Below are positions 54,109 to 62,247 of a stretch of 64,000 nt of DNA, in pieces. The DNA is taken from positions 248,001 through 312,000 of the forward strand of contig NZ_CP026029.1 of the NCBI RefSeq assembly GCF_023520895.1, given 5' to 3'. The translations under genes and the position numbers were made by a program. The stretch's first letter is position 1, and every line of letters begins with the position of its first letter. The DNA is from Paenibacillus sp. PK3_47 (lineage in GTDB: Bacteria; Bacillota; Bacilli; Paenibacillales; Paenibacillaceae). Below the pieces are notes generated by a model that searched no databases, was not told the origin of the DNA, and saw only the letters and a program-made list of their open reading frames with translations.

Positions 54109-54204
54109 TTAGAATGTTGCAAGAATGATGACCAGGAGAATGTAAAGCACCAGAATTGTAGTGGTGGAAGTGAACATTCCACCGACATTTGCACATCCGC
54201 TCAT
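54109..54204 (-). CDS. YjcZ-family sporulation microprotein, 31 aa
   Basis: The minus strand has a perfect AAAGGAGGT, six bases, then an ATG at 54204, and encodes 31 residues ending at TAA 54109. The protein begins MSGCANVGGMF and ends with a single hydrophobic helix (TILVLYILLVIILATF). This glycine-led start plus short membrane helix is the pattern of YjcZ-type sporulation proteins of Bacillus and Paenibacillus. They accumulate in spores or the forespore membrane, with unknown function. It is too short to appear in a standard long-ORF scan. Confidence 0.85.
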   Translation of the reverse strand: MSGCANVGGMFTSTTTILVLYILLVIILATF

Positions 54205-54307
54205 TGTCTTACCTCCTTTGCAAGATCAACTTACAAACCCATCATATGCACTATGCCCTGCCGGTGTATGGACGGATAACTATGGTTTTGTTAAAGAACC
54301 CGGCATC

Positions 54308-54346
54308 AAAAAAGCCGACCTCCTGACAGCAGGAGGCCGGCTTTTT
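54308..54346 (-). terminator. Strong terminator of the ECF sigma gene
   Basis: AAAGCCG-CCTCCTG pairs with CAGGAGG-CGGCTTT across a four-base loop with A and T runs on both sides, so it can work in either direction. Confidence 0.93.
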
Positions 54347-54364
54347 AAATAGGTTCATTTTGCA

Positions 54365-55309
54365 TCACACATGCCCCAGCTTACCGGGGTCCATGACCAG
54401 ATAAAGATTTTGGATCTCTTTTCCGCCTTTATTCAGGTTCAGGCACAGCACGGCTTTGACTTCTTCCAGGTCTTTGAACAGGATTTGAAGCTCCCCATTG
54501 ATTATACCGGCCTCCGTCCTCCACTGATGCAGCTGTCTCAGCACCCGGCGAGAGGTCAAGAGTGCCGCTACTCCTTTACGGCCAGCCATTGGTCTAAGGA
54601 TCGTATGGACATTCTCCCCTCCACCATCTGCGATGAGCACAGGATGTTCGGCTAAAAGCTGCAGCAGGCCGCTTACATCATAAGCGGCAAATGCAGCAGT
54701 GAAGCGGTCCAGCAGACGCTCACGGGAGGACTCCTGATCCCTATCAAATCCCTGGCCCGATGATTCGGTCTGCAGCCTCCGCCTGGCCCGGCTGAACAGC
54801 TGGCGGCAGCTTCCCTCAGATCTGTCCAGCATTTCTGCAATCGCCCCGTAATCATATTGAAAGGCTTCCCGGAGGATAAAAACAGCGCGCTCCGTCGGAG
54901 ACAGCCGCTCGAGCATGACCAGAAAGGCATAGGACAGGCTTTCCTTGCGTTCTGCAGCCTCTTCCGGACCGTCCAAAGGTCCGCTTACAGGTTCCGGCAG
55001 CCATTCCCCGATATATGTCTCTCTGAGACTGCGTGCAGAATGGAGCAGATTGAGGCAGCGGTTAGTAATACCTTTTGCCAGATACGCCTTCATGTTTACA
55101 ATCCCGCTCCGGTCACGCCTCTGCAGCTCCGCAAAACAATCCTGCACAGCGTCCTCCGCGTCAGCCACGCTGCCAAGCATCCGGTAGGCGATAGAGAATG
55201 CATATCCTTTATAGCAGAGATATAAATCCTCCATCCCGGGCTGTTCCTGTACAGAGAATAGGTCTGACACTTCATTTTTTTGAGATTTCACTGGTTCATA
55301 ACCCCTCAT
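54365..55309 (-). CDS. ECF sigma factor, SigJ-like (ECF41-type) with C-terminal SnoaL-like domain
   Basis: This 314-residue protein has region 2 in YKGYAFSIAYRMLGSVADAEDAVQDCFAEL and region 4 in LSPTERAVFILREAFQYDYGAIAEMLDRSEGSCRQLFSRARR. The last 110 residues form an extra SnoaL-like domain (FTAAFAAYDVSGLLQLLAEHPVLIADGGG), as in ECF41/SigJ factors, which regulates the sigma in place of an anti-sigma factor. It is preceded on the same strand by a carboxymuconolactone-decarboxylase-like gene, the usual partner and target of ECF41. ATG 55309 has no good ribosome site; GTG 55291, ten bases after GAGGGG, may be the true start. Confidence 0.9.
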   Translation of the reverse strand: MRGYEPVKSQKNEVSDLFSVQEQPGMEDLYLCYKGYAFSIAYRMLGSVADAEDAVQDCFAELQRRDRSGIVNMKAYLAKGITNRCLNLLHSARSLRETYIGEWLPEPVSGPLDGPEEAAERKESLSYAFLVMLERLSPTERAVFILREAFQYDYGAIAEMLDRSEGSCRQLFSRARRRLQTESSGQGFDRDQESSRERLLDRFTAAFAAYDVSGLLQLLAEHPVLIADGGGENVHTILRPMAGRKGVAALLTSRRVLRQLHQWRTEAGIINGELQILFKDLEEVKAVLCLNLNKGGKEIQNLYLVMDPGKLGHV

Positions 55310-55330
55310 TCCGGCAACTCTGCTTTTGAC

Positions 55331-55777
55331 CTAGAGGTCTGCTCCCGGATACATTCCTGTGGAAATTGCAATCCGGTTCCAGCTGTTGATGGTATTGATA
55401 TTCATAATCCAGTCCACAAATTCCTCTTCACTGAAATGTTCGCGTACCTTATCGTAAACTGCCTGCGGTACACCTGCTTTGCTGATCTCTGTCACCGTCT
55501 CGGCAAGCTCCAGCAGCGCTCTCTCTTTGGCCTTAAAGATTGGCGCCTCCCGCCATACACAGAGAAGCAGCAGCTTATCCTGATAGTCTCCCAGCTTCAG
55601 CAGATCCTTGGCGTGCATATCCAGGCAGAAGGCACAGCCATTCAGCTGTGACACACGTATTTTAACAAGCTCTGTAAGCACCTTATCGCTCGTCCGGCCG
55701 GCATTATGCTGCTCCAGTGCCATCATGGCCCGGAATGCCGGCGCATTCACTTTTCTGTAATTGAATCTTAAGCTCAT
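55331..55777 (-). CDS. Carboxymuconolactone decarboxylase / AhpD-like protein
   Basis: This 148-residue alkylhydroperoxidase-like protein has the redox or catalytic motif CAFCLDMH, preceded by ELVKIRVSQLNG and followed by ERALLELAETVTEIS. AhpD-fold proteins of this branch often act in peroxide or redox defence. ATG 55777 has GGAGGCGA before it. It lies immediately before the ECF41-like sigma gene on the same strand (22-bp gap), matching the known genomic pairing of the two families. Confidence 0.93.
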   Translation of the reverse strand: MSLRFNYRKVNAPAFRAMMALEQHNAGRTSDKVLTELVKIRVSQLNGCAFCLDMHAKDLLKLGDYQDKLLLLCVWREAPIFKAKERALLELAETVTEISKAGVPQAVYDKVREHFSEEEFVDWIMNINTINSWNRIAISTGMYPGADL

Positions 55778-55849
55778 TCCATTCGCCTCCAATAAATGTA
55801 TTCATTACTGAAGACAAATGAATGCTTATTTTTGTGACAAGATTTATGT

Positions 55850-57304
55850 TTATGCTCCGGCTTTCCGTACTTTTCGCGAGTGTATCAGCCGCCATCCCGT
55901 CAGCAGCGCCGACACCAGGCATATCGCCGAAGAGGTCATGAAGACAACATGCATGCCGGCGAGAAAAATATCGGGACGTCCCGGAACCAGGTCAGTAACC
56001 CGGTGTCCTGCTTCTCTGCTCATTACATTGAACAGAATGGATGTCGCGATTGTAATTCCTACAACCATCCCCACATTGCGGACCAGTGAATTTACACTGC
56101 CTGCCGATCCCAGCTGCGTCCGCGGCACTTTGGACATAATCAGCGAGTTATTGGGCGACTGGAACAGACCGCTGCCGATCCCGAGCATGGCAATCCAGAG
56201 GCCGACAAGAATGACGGAGCTGCCTTCATGAAGACGGGCCAGTCCAAACTGGGCGACCACCATAACCATCAATCCGGAAAAGGTAAGTGATTCCGAACCG
56301 ATTTTGTCGGATAAAGCGCCGCTGAGCGGAGCCACGATGACCATGGATATCGGAAAGAGCATCAGCAGAAATCCTGCATAAAACGGCGACAGGTTCAGCA
56401 TGTTCTGCGCATAAAACGGGGCAATAATGTTGAAGCAGAAATTGGCCACAAAGACCAGAAACGCACAAAGAATACTAAGCGAGAATAACGGATTCTTGAA
56501 CAATGACAGCTGCAGCAGCGGCTGTGAACGGCGCATTTCCACGATCAGAAAAGCAATGAATGCAGCGGCTGCAGCAATAATTGCCGAGATAATCCGTGGA
56601 TCCCCGTATCCTAGCTGCTGGCCAAGCAGCAGACCGGCAAAGAGTGTGATAATAAAAACCGCGAACAGCATGCTGCCCGGGATATCAATTCCGGATTTTA
56701 CTCTTACCAGGTCTTTCGGCAGAACCTTCCATCCGAGCACAATCGCAATCAATCCAATAGGAACGTTAACCCAGAAAATATACTCCCAGCCCAGTGTCGA
56801 AACAATAATTCCGCCCAGACTGGGCCCGGCAATGCTGCCGAGCGAGACGAACGTACCGATTAACCCGAGTGCTTTCCCCCGCTCAGTTGCCGGGAATATG
56901 TCCGTAACAATCCCTTGGCTGTTGGCCATTGTCATAGATGCGCCTACTGCTTGGATTACACGCGACACAATAAGAAACGGCAGCGTAGTACTGAGTCCGC
57001 ACAGCAGCGAGCCGATAATAAAAACCACTGTGCCCATTTTAAAAATCCGGATTTTACCGGCAATATCCCCCAGCTTCCCGAAAAACAGAATCACTGAACA
57101 GATTGCCATCAGATATCCTGTTGTTACCCATTCTACCTGTGCTACCGGAAGATTCAGCTGTTTCACCAGCACCGGCAGAGCAATATTAACGATGCTGCCA
57201 TCGAGTGTTGACATAAACGTGAACAGATTCAAAACGATCAGGATGGTCCAGCGTTTCTTCTGGATGGCAGCGTCTTCCTGATAAGTTGCGCCGATCGAAC
57301 TCAT
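55850..57304 (-). CDS. MFS multidrug exporter, DHA2 (EmrB/QacA) family
   Basis: This 484-residue exporter has about 14 membrane segments. Family marks are the LFTFMSTLDGSIVNIALPVL start, VEWVTTGYLMAICSVILFFGKLGDIAGK, and motif C-like LGWEYIFWVNVPIGLIAIVL. It is the second DHA2 pump of the window. A MarR regulator is divergent, with two identical-type operators in the 159-bp gap, so this pump is probably induced when the regulator binds a toxic ligand. Confidence 0.92.
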   Translation of the reverse strand: MSSIGATYQEDAAIQKKRWTILIVLNLFTFMSTLDGSIVNIALPVLVKQLNLPVAQVEWVTTGYLMAICSVILFFGKLGDIAGKIRIFKMGTVVFIIGSLLCGLSTTLPFLIVSRVIQAVGASMTMANSQGIVTDIFPATERGKALGLIGTFVSLGSIAGPSLGGIIVSTLGWEYIFWVNVPIGLIAIVLGWKVLPKDLVRVKSGIDIPGSMLFAVFIITLFAGLLLGQQLGYGDPRIISAIIAAAAAFIAFLIVEMRRSQPLLQLSLFKNPLFSLSILCAFLVFVANFCFNIIAPFYAQNMLNLSPFYAGFLLMLFPISMVIVAPLSGALSDKIGSESLTFSGLMVMVVAQFGLARLHEGSSVILVGLWIAMLGIGSGLFQSPNNSLIMSKVPRTQLGSAGSVNSLVRNVGMVVGITIATSILFNVMSREAGHRVTDLVPGRPDIFLAGMHVVFMTSSAICLVSALLTGWRLIHSRKVRKAGA

Positions 57305-57337
57305 GATTACACCCTCTTGGTTCCATGTTCAGATATA

Positions 57338-57351
57338 GTTGCATCCGCAAC
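57338..57351. promoter_or_regulatory. MarR operator 1, GTTGC-atcc-GCAAC
   Basis: A perfect five-bp inverted repeat lies 33 bp upstream of the exporter ATG, a position that would repress it. Confidence 0.78.
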
Positions 57352-57381
57352 CAACTGTCTTCCCCAGTGTACTGCAGATTA

Positions 57382-57395
57382 GTTGCGCACGCAAC
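57382..57395. promoter_or_regulatory. MarR operator 2, GTTGC-gcac-GCAAC
   Basis: The same half-sites and spacing as operator 1 recur 44 bp away, towards the regulator gene. The pairing is strong evidence for a shared binding protein. Confidence 0.78.
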
Positions 57396-57463
57396 AACTT
57401 TATTGTAGTATTCAGAATAGGCATGAACAGCATGCCAGAAAGTACGTCAAAGAGGTGTCCACC

Positions 57464-57889
57464 GTGAAAAAAGAACCTATCGGAAAACTGATCTCCCAGC
57501 TGCAGCGCCAAAATCAGAAATATTTATCCAAAGAACTGCTGCCTTACGGCATCGGGGGCGGCGGACAGCACAGCTTTCTCAAGCTGGTTATCGGCCAGCC
57601 GGGAATTACCCAGGATCAGATGACAAATGAATTGAAGTTCGACAAGGCCACAACTGCCCGGGCCGTTAAGCACCTTGAAAATCTGGGTTATATTGAACGG
57701 CAGACCGATCCGAAGGACCGGCGTTCTTCCCTCCTCTATCCGACTCCGAAAGCCATTGAGTTCGCTCCTGTATTCCAATCCATTCTGGATGAACTCAACA
57801 ACAAACTTGCCGCCAGCCTGTCCGTTGAGGAAGCAGACCTGCTCGTTAATTTGCTCCAAAAGGTCGCCAAAAATACCGGTAACCTGTGA
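57464..57889 (+). CDS. MarR family transcriptional regulator
   Basis: This 141-residue winged-helix protein has helix 2-3 and recognition helix in PGITQDQMTNELKFDKATTARAVKHLENLGYIERQ and the wing in TDPKDRRSSLLYPTPKA. The C-terminal helix is for dimerisation. GTG 57464 has AGAGGTG upstream; the earlier open frame from 57383 overlaps the operator. It is divergent from the DHA2 exporter and should repress both genes through the two operators. Confidence 0.93.
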   Translation: MKKEPIGKLISQLQRQNQKYLSKELLPYGIGGGGQHSFLKLVIGQPGITQDQMTNELKFDKATTARAVKHLENLGYIERQTDPKDRRSSLLYPTPKAIEFAPVFQSILDELNNKLAASLSVEEADLLVNLLQKVAKNTGNL

Positions 57890-58047
57890 TTCTTTACAGT
57901 GCGGCCCCCCTCCTTGTCATAAATTTAATTGCCACAGACTGATCCCCGGGAAATGAAAGATTTGTTTTGCCCAATCCTAAAAATCAGGGGTATCAAAACC
58001 GACATCAGTACAGCCCCTTATGGTTAAGGATTACCTCAAGGTACGGC

Positions 58048-58084
58048 AAAGGCCGGCTCCCTTCGGTAGGGGTCGGCCTTTAAG
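58048..58084. terminator. Bidirectional terminator between marR-like and SMP-30 genes
   Basis: AAAGGCCG and CGGCCTTT with an inner CCC/GGG pair form a strong stem about 160 bp after the MarR stop and 53 bp after the end of the convergent SMP-30 gene. Confidence 0.85.
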
Positions 58085-58136
58085 CTATATATCAGCCGTT
58101 CTGTTGATCATCCGCTTATAGGAATTCATATAATGC

Positions 58137-59021
58137 CTATACTCCTTTTCCGCCAAACACATCAGCCGGAACACCCTTCACATCCAGCTTGGCTTTGAAC
58201 AGTCCCCCGGTCAGCGGCCAGCGTTCCAATTGTTCGGCGTTCATGCCGTTGCGTGCCGTAGTAATATATAGTTCATCGAGATGTTCACCGCCAAAAGCGC
58301 AGGATGTAACATTCATCGCAGGAACCTCAATCACCCCGATCTGCTCTCCTGTGAGAGGATTCCAGCGTGAGACGCAGGCTCCGCCCCAGTGGGCCACCCA
58401 GATCATCCCTTCACTGTCAATCGTCATCCCGTCCGGGAACCCTGCTCCCTCCTGCAGCTTACAAACTTGTTTTCTTCCGCTGACCTCACCGGTGTGCCTA
58501 TCATAATTCATGACATCCACCCCCCCGGTTGCCGTATCGATATAATACATGAGCCCGCGGCTGTCATCCCAGGCCAGCCCGTTAGAAGTGCCGATATCCG
58601 TAAAGACCCGCCGTACTTTTCCGTTAGTCTCCATCACGTACAGGCTGCCTGCCTGCGGTGTGCCATCCATACTCATTGTGCCGAACCATAACCGCCCTGC
58701 GCTGTCGCACTTGGCGTCGTTCAGCCGGTTGCCTGGCAGATCAGCTTCCACTGTGTAGATTAACTCCGGCTGCTGATGCTCCTTGAAGCTATAGATCCCG
58801 TCCTGCAGGGCCAGAATCCAGCCTCCTTCTGCAGCCGGTACAACCGCACTGACTCTTTGCTCAAAGGTATGAATCTGCTCGGTCCGGGTTATAGCATCAT
58901 ATACACGCATTTCTTTACTTTCAATATCGACCCAATATAATCTGCCCTGCGCATGATCCCAATGGGGACCCTCACCGATAATTGCCTGCGCATCCATAAC
59001 CAGTTCAGCTTGTCCGTTCAC
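58137..59021 (-). CDS. SMP-30/gluconolactonase family sugar lactonase
   Basis: This 294-residue six-bladed propeller has the metal ligands of the SMP-30 family: Glu in IIGEGPHWD, Asn in LPGNRLNDAKCD, Asn in GTSNGLAWDD, and Asp in GFPDGMTIDSEG. Members open sugar lactones such as gluconolactone or arabinonolactone. GTG 59021 follows AGGAGG at eight bases and begins right before the first blade. The frame is open to 59105, but without a good start signal. Neighbours give no pathway. Confidence 0.92.
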   Translation of the reverse strand: MNGQAELVMDAQAIIGEGPHWDHAQGRLYWVDIESKEMRVYDAITRTEQIHTFEQRVSAVVPAAEGGWILALQDGIYSFKEHQQPELIYTVEADLPGNRLNDAKCDSAGRLWFGTMSMDGTPQAGSLYVMETNGKVRRVFTDIGTSNGLAWDDSRGLMYYIDTATGGVDVMNYDRHTGEVSGRKQVCKLQEGAGFPDGMTIDSEGMIWVAHWGGACVSRWNPLTGEQIGVIEVPAMNVTSCAFGGEHLDELYITTARNGMNAEQLERWPLTGGLFKAKLDVKGVPADVFGGKGV

Positions 59022-59155
59022 TTGGATATCCTCCTGTTCATATTCCCGAATAAAAGATACACACCGGTTCTCACGGCTGATGCAAAAAGGAGCAGGCAGC
59101 TCCATAAAGGAATTGCCTGCTCCCTGTTATCATGAGCTTGCTGTAATCTGCACTA

Positions 59156-59770
59156 TTATTCTTCTGTCTTGCCTTCTTCCGCAGCTTCTTCTGCTGCAGG
59201 TTCGGCTGCTTCGCTGTCCGCCGGCTCCTCAAGCACTACCGGAGGTGCAATACGCACGATCAGTGTGTCTTCAGGCGTCAGCACTTCCCAGTCCTCATTC
59301 TTCGGCAGATCGGATACAAGCAGCTGATCCCCGATTTCGAGGCCGCTGATGTCTACGTCAAAAGTAGCAGTGAGCTTGTCCGGCAATGTGCGGATATCCA
59401 GCTCGTACAGCTCTACCTGCTGAATGCCCCCGCTCTTTACGCCGGCAGGTTCGCCGGTGAAGTTGAAAGCTACTTTGGTGTCCAGCTCGGCCTTCATGTC
59501 AATTTGCTGCAAATCAACATGCAGCAGCTTGCGTGACAGCGGTTGACGCTGGATTTCCTGGATCACTACATTTTTGGAGCCCGAACCCGGAAAGTCCACC
59601 TTCAAAATGGCACGCGGATTTTTGTTCAGAATTTCATTAAGTGTCTTTGCATCCGCTGAAAAGGACTGGGTATCTGAACCTGCACCGTAGACGACAACCG
59701 GTACAAAGCCTTTGCTCCGCTGTGAAGAGGTCGATCCCGATCTTTCAGTCAAACGTACTGTGGTATTCAT
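59156..59770 (-). CDS. 50S ribosomal protein L25 / general stress protein Ctc
   Basis: This 204-residue protein has the L25 beta barrel first (residues 1-95: VVVYGAGSDTQSFSADAKTLNEIL, VVIQEIQRQPLSRKLLHVDLQQID), then the longer TL5 domain, and ends in an acidic tail (EAAEPAAEEAAEEGKTEE). L25 binds 5S rRNA. In Bacillus the longer Ctc form is also induced by stress. AGGAGG precedes ATG 59770. A sigma-A-like promoter lies 250 bp upstream, leaving a long leader that holds a duplicated element. Confidence 0.95.
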   Translation of the reverse strand: MNTTVRLTERSGSTSSQRSKGFVPVVVYGAGSDTQSFSADAKTLNEILNKNPRAILKVDFPGSGSKNVVIQEIQRQPLSRKLLHVDLQQIDMKAELDTKVAFNFTGEPAGVKSGGIQQVELYELDIRTLPDKLTATFDVDISGLEIGDQLLVSDLPKNEDWEVLTPEDTLIVRIAPPVVLEEPADSEAAEPAAEEAAEEGKTEE

Positions 59771-59786
59771 GATAATTCCTCCTAAA

Positions 59787-59910
59787 AGTTTTGTCAGCTT
59801 GGCTGCATTGGGGTACTGCGTACAAAACTGGCTTCGTAAGCCTTTGCTTAAGTTTTGTCAGCTTGGCTGCATAGGGTTACTGCGTACAGACTGGTTTCGT
59901 AAGTCAGAGT
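59787..59910. repeat. Two direct copies (64-bp offset) of a hairpin element in the L25/Ctc leader
   Basis: The first copy starts at 59787 and the second at 59851, both with AGTTTTGTCAGCTTGGCTGC. In copy 1 AGTTTTGT pairs with ACAAAACT about 30 bases on, and GGCTTCGTAAGCC is a small hairpin. Copy 2 has changed arms (ACAGACT, GTTTCGTAAGTC). The element lies wholly inside the untranslated leader. Confidence 0.85.
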
Positions 59911-60021
59911 AGCTGCAAGGATTAGACTTCTTACAAACTGACTTAAGTATTAAAAAAAGACTAACTAGATGTATAATGTCTAATCAGTCTCTTATTAACC
60001 ATATTTGCCTGCTGTGGAATC

Positions 60022-60050
60022 AGTATAGCACTGGCATAATGTCAAGTCAA
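60022..60050 (-). promoter_or_regulatory. Sigma-A promoter of the L25/Ctc gene
   Basis: On the minus strand TTGACT and TATACT are separated by exactly 17 bp. The transcript would have a leader of about 240 bases before ATG 59770. Confidence 0.7.
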
Positions 60051-60181
60051 AATAGCCAATATTTCAATAAAAATACATATATTAAATTGCAGCAGCTAAA
60101 ACCCCCGTTAAACCGGCAGTTCGCTTTTTCCAGTTTGGGGTAGTAAAATAAAGTCACTATAACAGTCAGGAGTGAGGATAC

Positions 60182-60475
60182 ATGGAACAAATTCAAAACG
60201 AAGAAGGACGCTTTTTTATTGCAGGTGACGGCAAGGACCTGGCCGAAATTACATACGCACCGGATGAGGCAACAGGTAATCTGATTATCGATCATACCTT
60301 TGTATCCGAAGAGCTGCGCGGCCAGGGCGCGGGTGAAAAGCTTGTACGGGCGGTTGTAGACAAAGCCCGCAAAGAAAATGTAAAGATAGTGCCGGTATGC
60401 ACCTATGCTGCACATCAATTTAAAAAGCATGAGGAGTATGCGGACGTACTGAGCAGGGACGGAGAACAGTCCTAG
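60182..60475 (+). CDS. GNAT family N-acetyltransferase, YjdJ-like, 97 aa
   Basis: This is a compact acetyltransferase of the Gcn5-related YjdJ-type. The acetyl-CoA loop is SEELRGQGAGEKLV and the last strand is VKIVPVCTYAAHQFKKHEEY, with the conserved cysteine and tyrosine. The family is widespread, with unknown substrates. The ATG follows GGAGTGAGG at about five to six bases. The next GNAT gene starts 70 bp downstream on the same strand. Confidence 0.92.
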   Translation: MEQIQNEEGRFFIAGDGKDLAEITYAPDEATGNLIIDHTFVSEELRGQGAGEKLVRAVVDKARKENVKIVPVCTYAAHQFKKHEEYADVLSRDGEQS

Positions 60476-60545
60476 AACCAGGGCTTATCCCGTTTCCTGA
60501 GGTTGTAACATGGATTATTCACCATAATTGTAGGGGGAAACGGGC

Positions 60546-61397
60546 TTGAATATAGCGGACACATTGAATCAGATCGAGGAGCTGCAGCGGCGCTGCGAAC
60601 AATACGAAGGGATTAATCTGAAGCTGAACTGGGACATGCTGCGCCTGGCTTCAACAAATGGCGGTACCGAGTGGCTTGCCACCTGGGAAGGGGATCTCCT
60701 GGTCGGATTTATCGGCCTGTACGGCTTCGGGAGCGAAATGGAAATCTGCGGAATGGTCCGCCCCGGTTACCGCCGCCGCGGAATTTTCACCTCGCTGTGG
60801 GAGCAGGCGCAGGGCATTATCAAGCGCAAAGAGGTAAAATCTCTGCTGCTTAATGCCCCGGCTGCCTCCGCTTCAGGTTTGGCTTTCCTGAATACCCTTC
60901 CGCTGGTCTTCGACCATGCTGAATACCAGATGAAATGGGGTGGCCATGCCGTCCCGTCAGGAACCGCAGATGCCAGTTCAGCCGCAGGAAACGTAACCCT
61001 TCGGCCTGCACGGGAGGATGAAGTGCCGCTTCTGATTCAGCTGGACAGCGCGGGATTCGATATTTCGGAGGAGGATGCCGCCGAGATGTTCGAAATGTAT
61101 AGGCAGGAAGGTCAGCAGGAGCATATCCTGATTGAACTCGACGGGCAGCCGGCCGGCAAGATGCGGCTGGCTACTGAGGATAACGAGACATGGATTTTCG
61201 GTTTCACAATAGATAAAAAGCTTCGAGGGCTGGGCATTGGCCGCAGTGCGCTGCAGCAGACAATCGAACGCGAGCGGCAGAATCACAATGGAATTAATCT
61301 GGAGGTTGCCCTTGATAATCCGAATGCGCTCAGGCTGTACGAAAGCTGCGGATTCGTCATTCTTAACCAGCAGAATTACTACCGTTATACAGGCTGA
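60546..61397 (+). CDS. Tandem two-domain GNAT acetyltransferase
   Basis: This 283-residue protein has two GNAT folds. The first has a CoA loop in MVRPGYRRRGIFTSLWEQA, and the second has IDKKLRGLGIGRSALQQTI with a late VALDNPNALRLYESCGFVI. Similar double GNATs include mycothiol synthase-like proteins, but nothing ties this one to thiol synthesis. The start is TTG 60546, eight bases after GGGGG. A terminator follows the stop. Confidence 0.9.
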   Translation: MNIADTLNQIEELQRRCEQYEGINLKLNWDMLRLASTNGGTEWLATWEGDLLVGFIGLYGFGSEMEICGMVRPGYRRRGIFTSLWEQAQGIIKRKEVKSLLLNAPAASASGLAFLNTLPLVFDHAEYQMKWGGHAVPSGTADASSAAGNVTLRPAREDEVPLLIQLDSAGFDISEEDAAEMFEMYRQEGQQEHILIELDGQPAGKMRLATEDNETWIFGFTIDKKLRGLGIGRSALQQTIERERQNHNGINLEVALDNPNALRLYESCGFVILNQQNYYRYTG

Positions 61398-61418
61398 TCA
61401 CCCGGCTTAAGGTGCAGC

Positions 61419-61452
61419 AAAGCCCCTTCTCTGATGAGAAAGGGGCTTTTTC
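61419..61452 (+). terminator. Terminator of the tandem GNAT gene
   Basis: AAAGCCCCTTCTC and GAGAAAGGGGCTTT form a long stem with a very short loop, followed by TTTT. Confidence 0.93.
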
Positions 61453-61456
61453 ATAG

Positions 61457-62245
61457 TTACATCAGCATACTTCCGCCGGAAGCCAGCTCCGTGCGCTCAT
61501 TTTTGCGGTTTCCGAAGCGCACCGCCAGCTCCGGCGATTCATTCTTTTTCAGAAATACAGCCAGAAGGCGCACGTAATCGACGGATTCAGCAAGGGATAC
61601 ACAGGTTCCATCGAAAAGATGTCTGCGGCCATCCAGCAGCGAATAGATTTCTATGCGTTCTGCCGGTTCCCCGTACGCGTAATGGCAGAACACATTGGAC
61701 ATATGCAAAAAAGCGGTAACCACATCTTCGTGGCTGCTTACCATAAATTTCTGAATGTTCAGACAGCGTCCCTCAGCCTTGGAGCCCCAGGCCAGCTGGA
61801 AAATCATCGCCAGCTCAAGGGAAAGCTCAGGCACCGGAACATGCCACTGTTCGTACAGCTTTATGGGAATATCCTCTAAATGATTCACCGACGCAATCCG
61901 CATCAGCTCATCCGCAACCCTGGTCTTGACATCCCAGTAATGCAGCAGCGAAGAAAAGGCGGTTCCTTTGGGCGGCCAGCGCCGCTCCATCAGAAATTGA
62001 ACCGGTGTCTCCCGGCGTACTTCCGGCTGCAGGCTGTAATAATCATTCAGTGTATGGCCCACGGCATATTGGACCTGCTGCCTCCAGCGCGGAAGCCCGG
62101 TAACCGCAGTTCCTCCGTCCAGATCCTGAGTCCCGCCCAGCAGGATATGCTCCACCCGGAAATCATCAAGCCGGCTGTATCTCCGGCCCCGCATGTGCTG
62201 TTCTGCAAGACTGGACGCCGTCCAGCCCTCTGCCACGCGGCCCAT
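61457..62245 (-). CDS. Uncharacterised protein in a Fur-controlled operon with flavodoxin, 262 aa
   Basis: I do not recognise a family. The protein is soluble, with Trp- and Tyr-rich stretches (LPRWRQQVQYAVGHTLNDYYSLQPE, VQFLMERRWPPKG) and a helical middle with FLHMSNVFCHYAYGEPAERIEIYSLLDG. No metal motif or membrane segment stands out. Its ATG at 62245 lies two bases after the flavodoxin stop codon (TAAGGATGG), so the pair is translationally linked. A Fur box controls the operon, which suggests a role when iron is scarce. Confidence 0.75.
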   Translation of the reverse strand: MGRVAEGWTASSLAEQHMRGRRYSRLDDFRVEHILLGGTQDLDGGTAVTGLPRWRQQVQYAVGHTLNDYYSLQPEVRRETPVQFLMERRWPPKGTAFSSLLHYWDVKTRVADELMRIASVNHLEDIPIKLYEQWHVPVPELSLELAMIFQLAWGSKAEGRCLNIQKFMVSSHEDVVTAFLHMSNVFCHYAYGEPAERIEIYSLLDGRRHLFDGTCVSLAESVDYVRLLAVFLKKNESPELAVRFGNRKNERTELASGGSMLM

Positions 62246-62247
62246 CC

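Noticed and set aside
54097..54279. Cysteine-rich 60-codon plus-strand frame
   Set aside because: It lies antisense to the well-supported YjcZ microprotein and lacks a ribosome site.
56427..57281. 284-codon plus-strand frame opposite the DHA2 exporter
   Set aside because: It is a shadow frame over a membrane protein and has no ribosome site.
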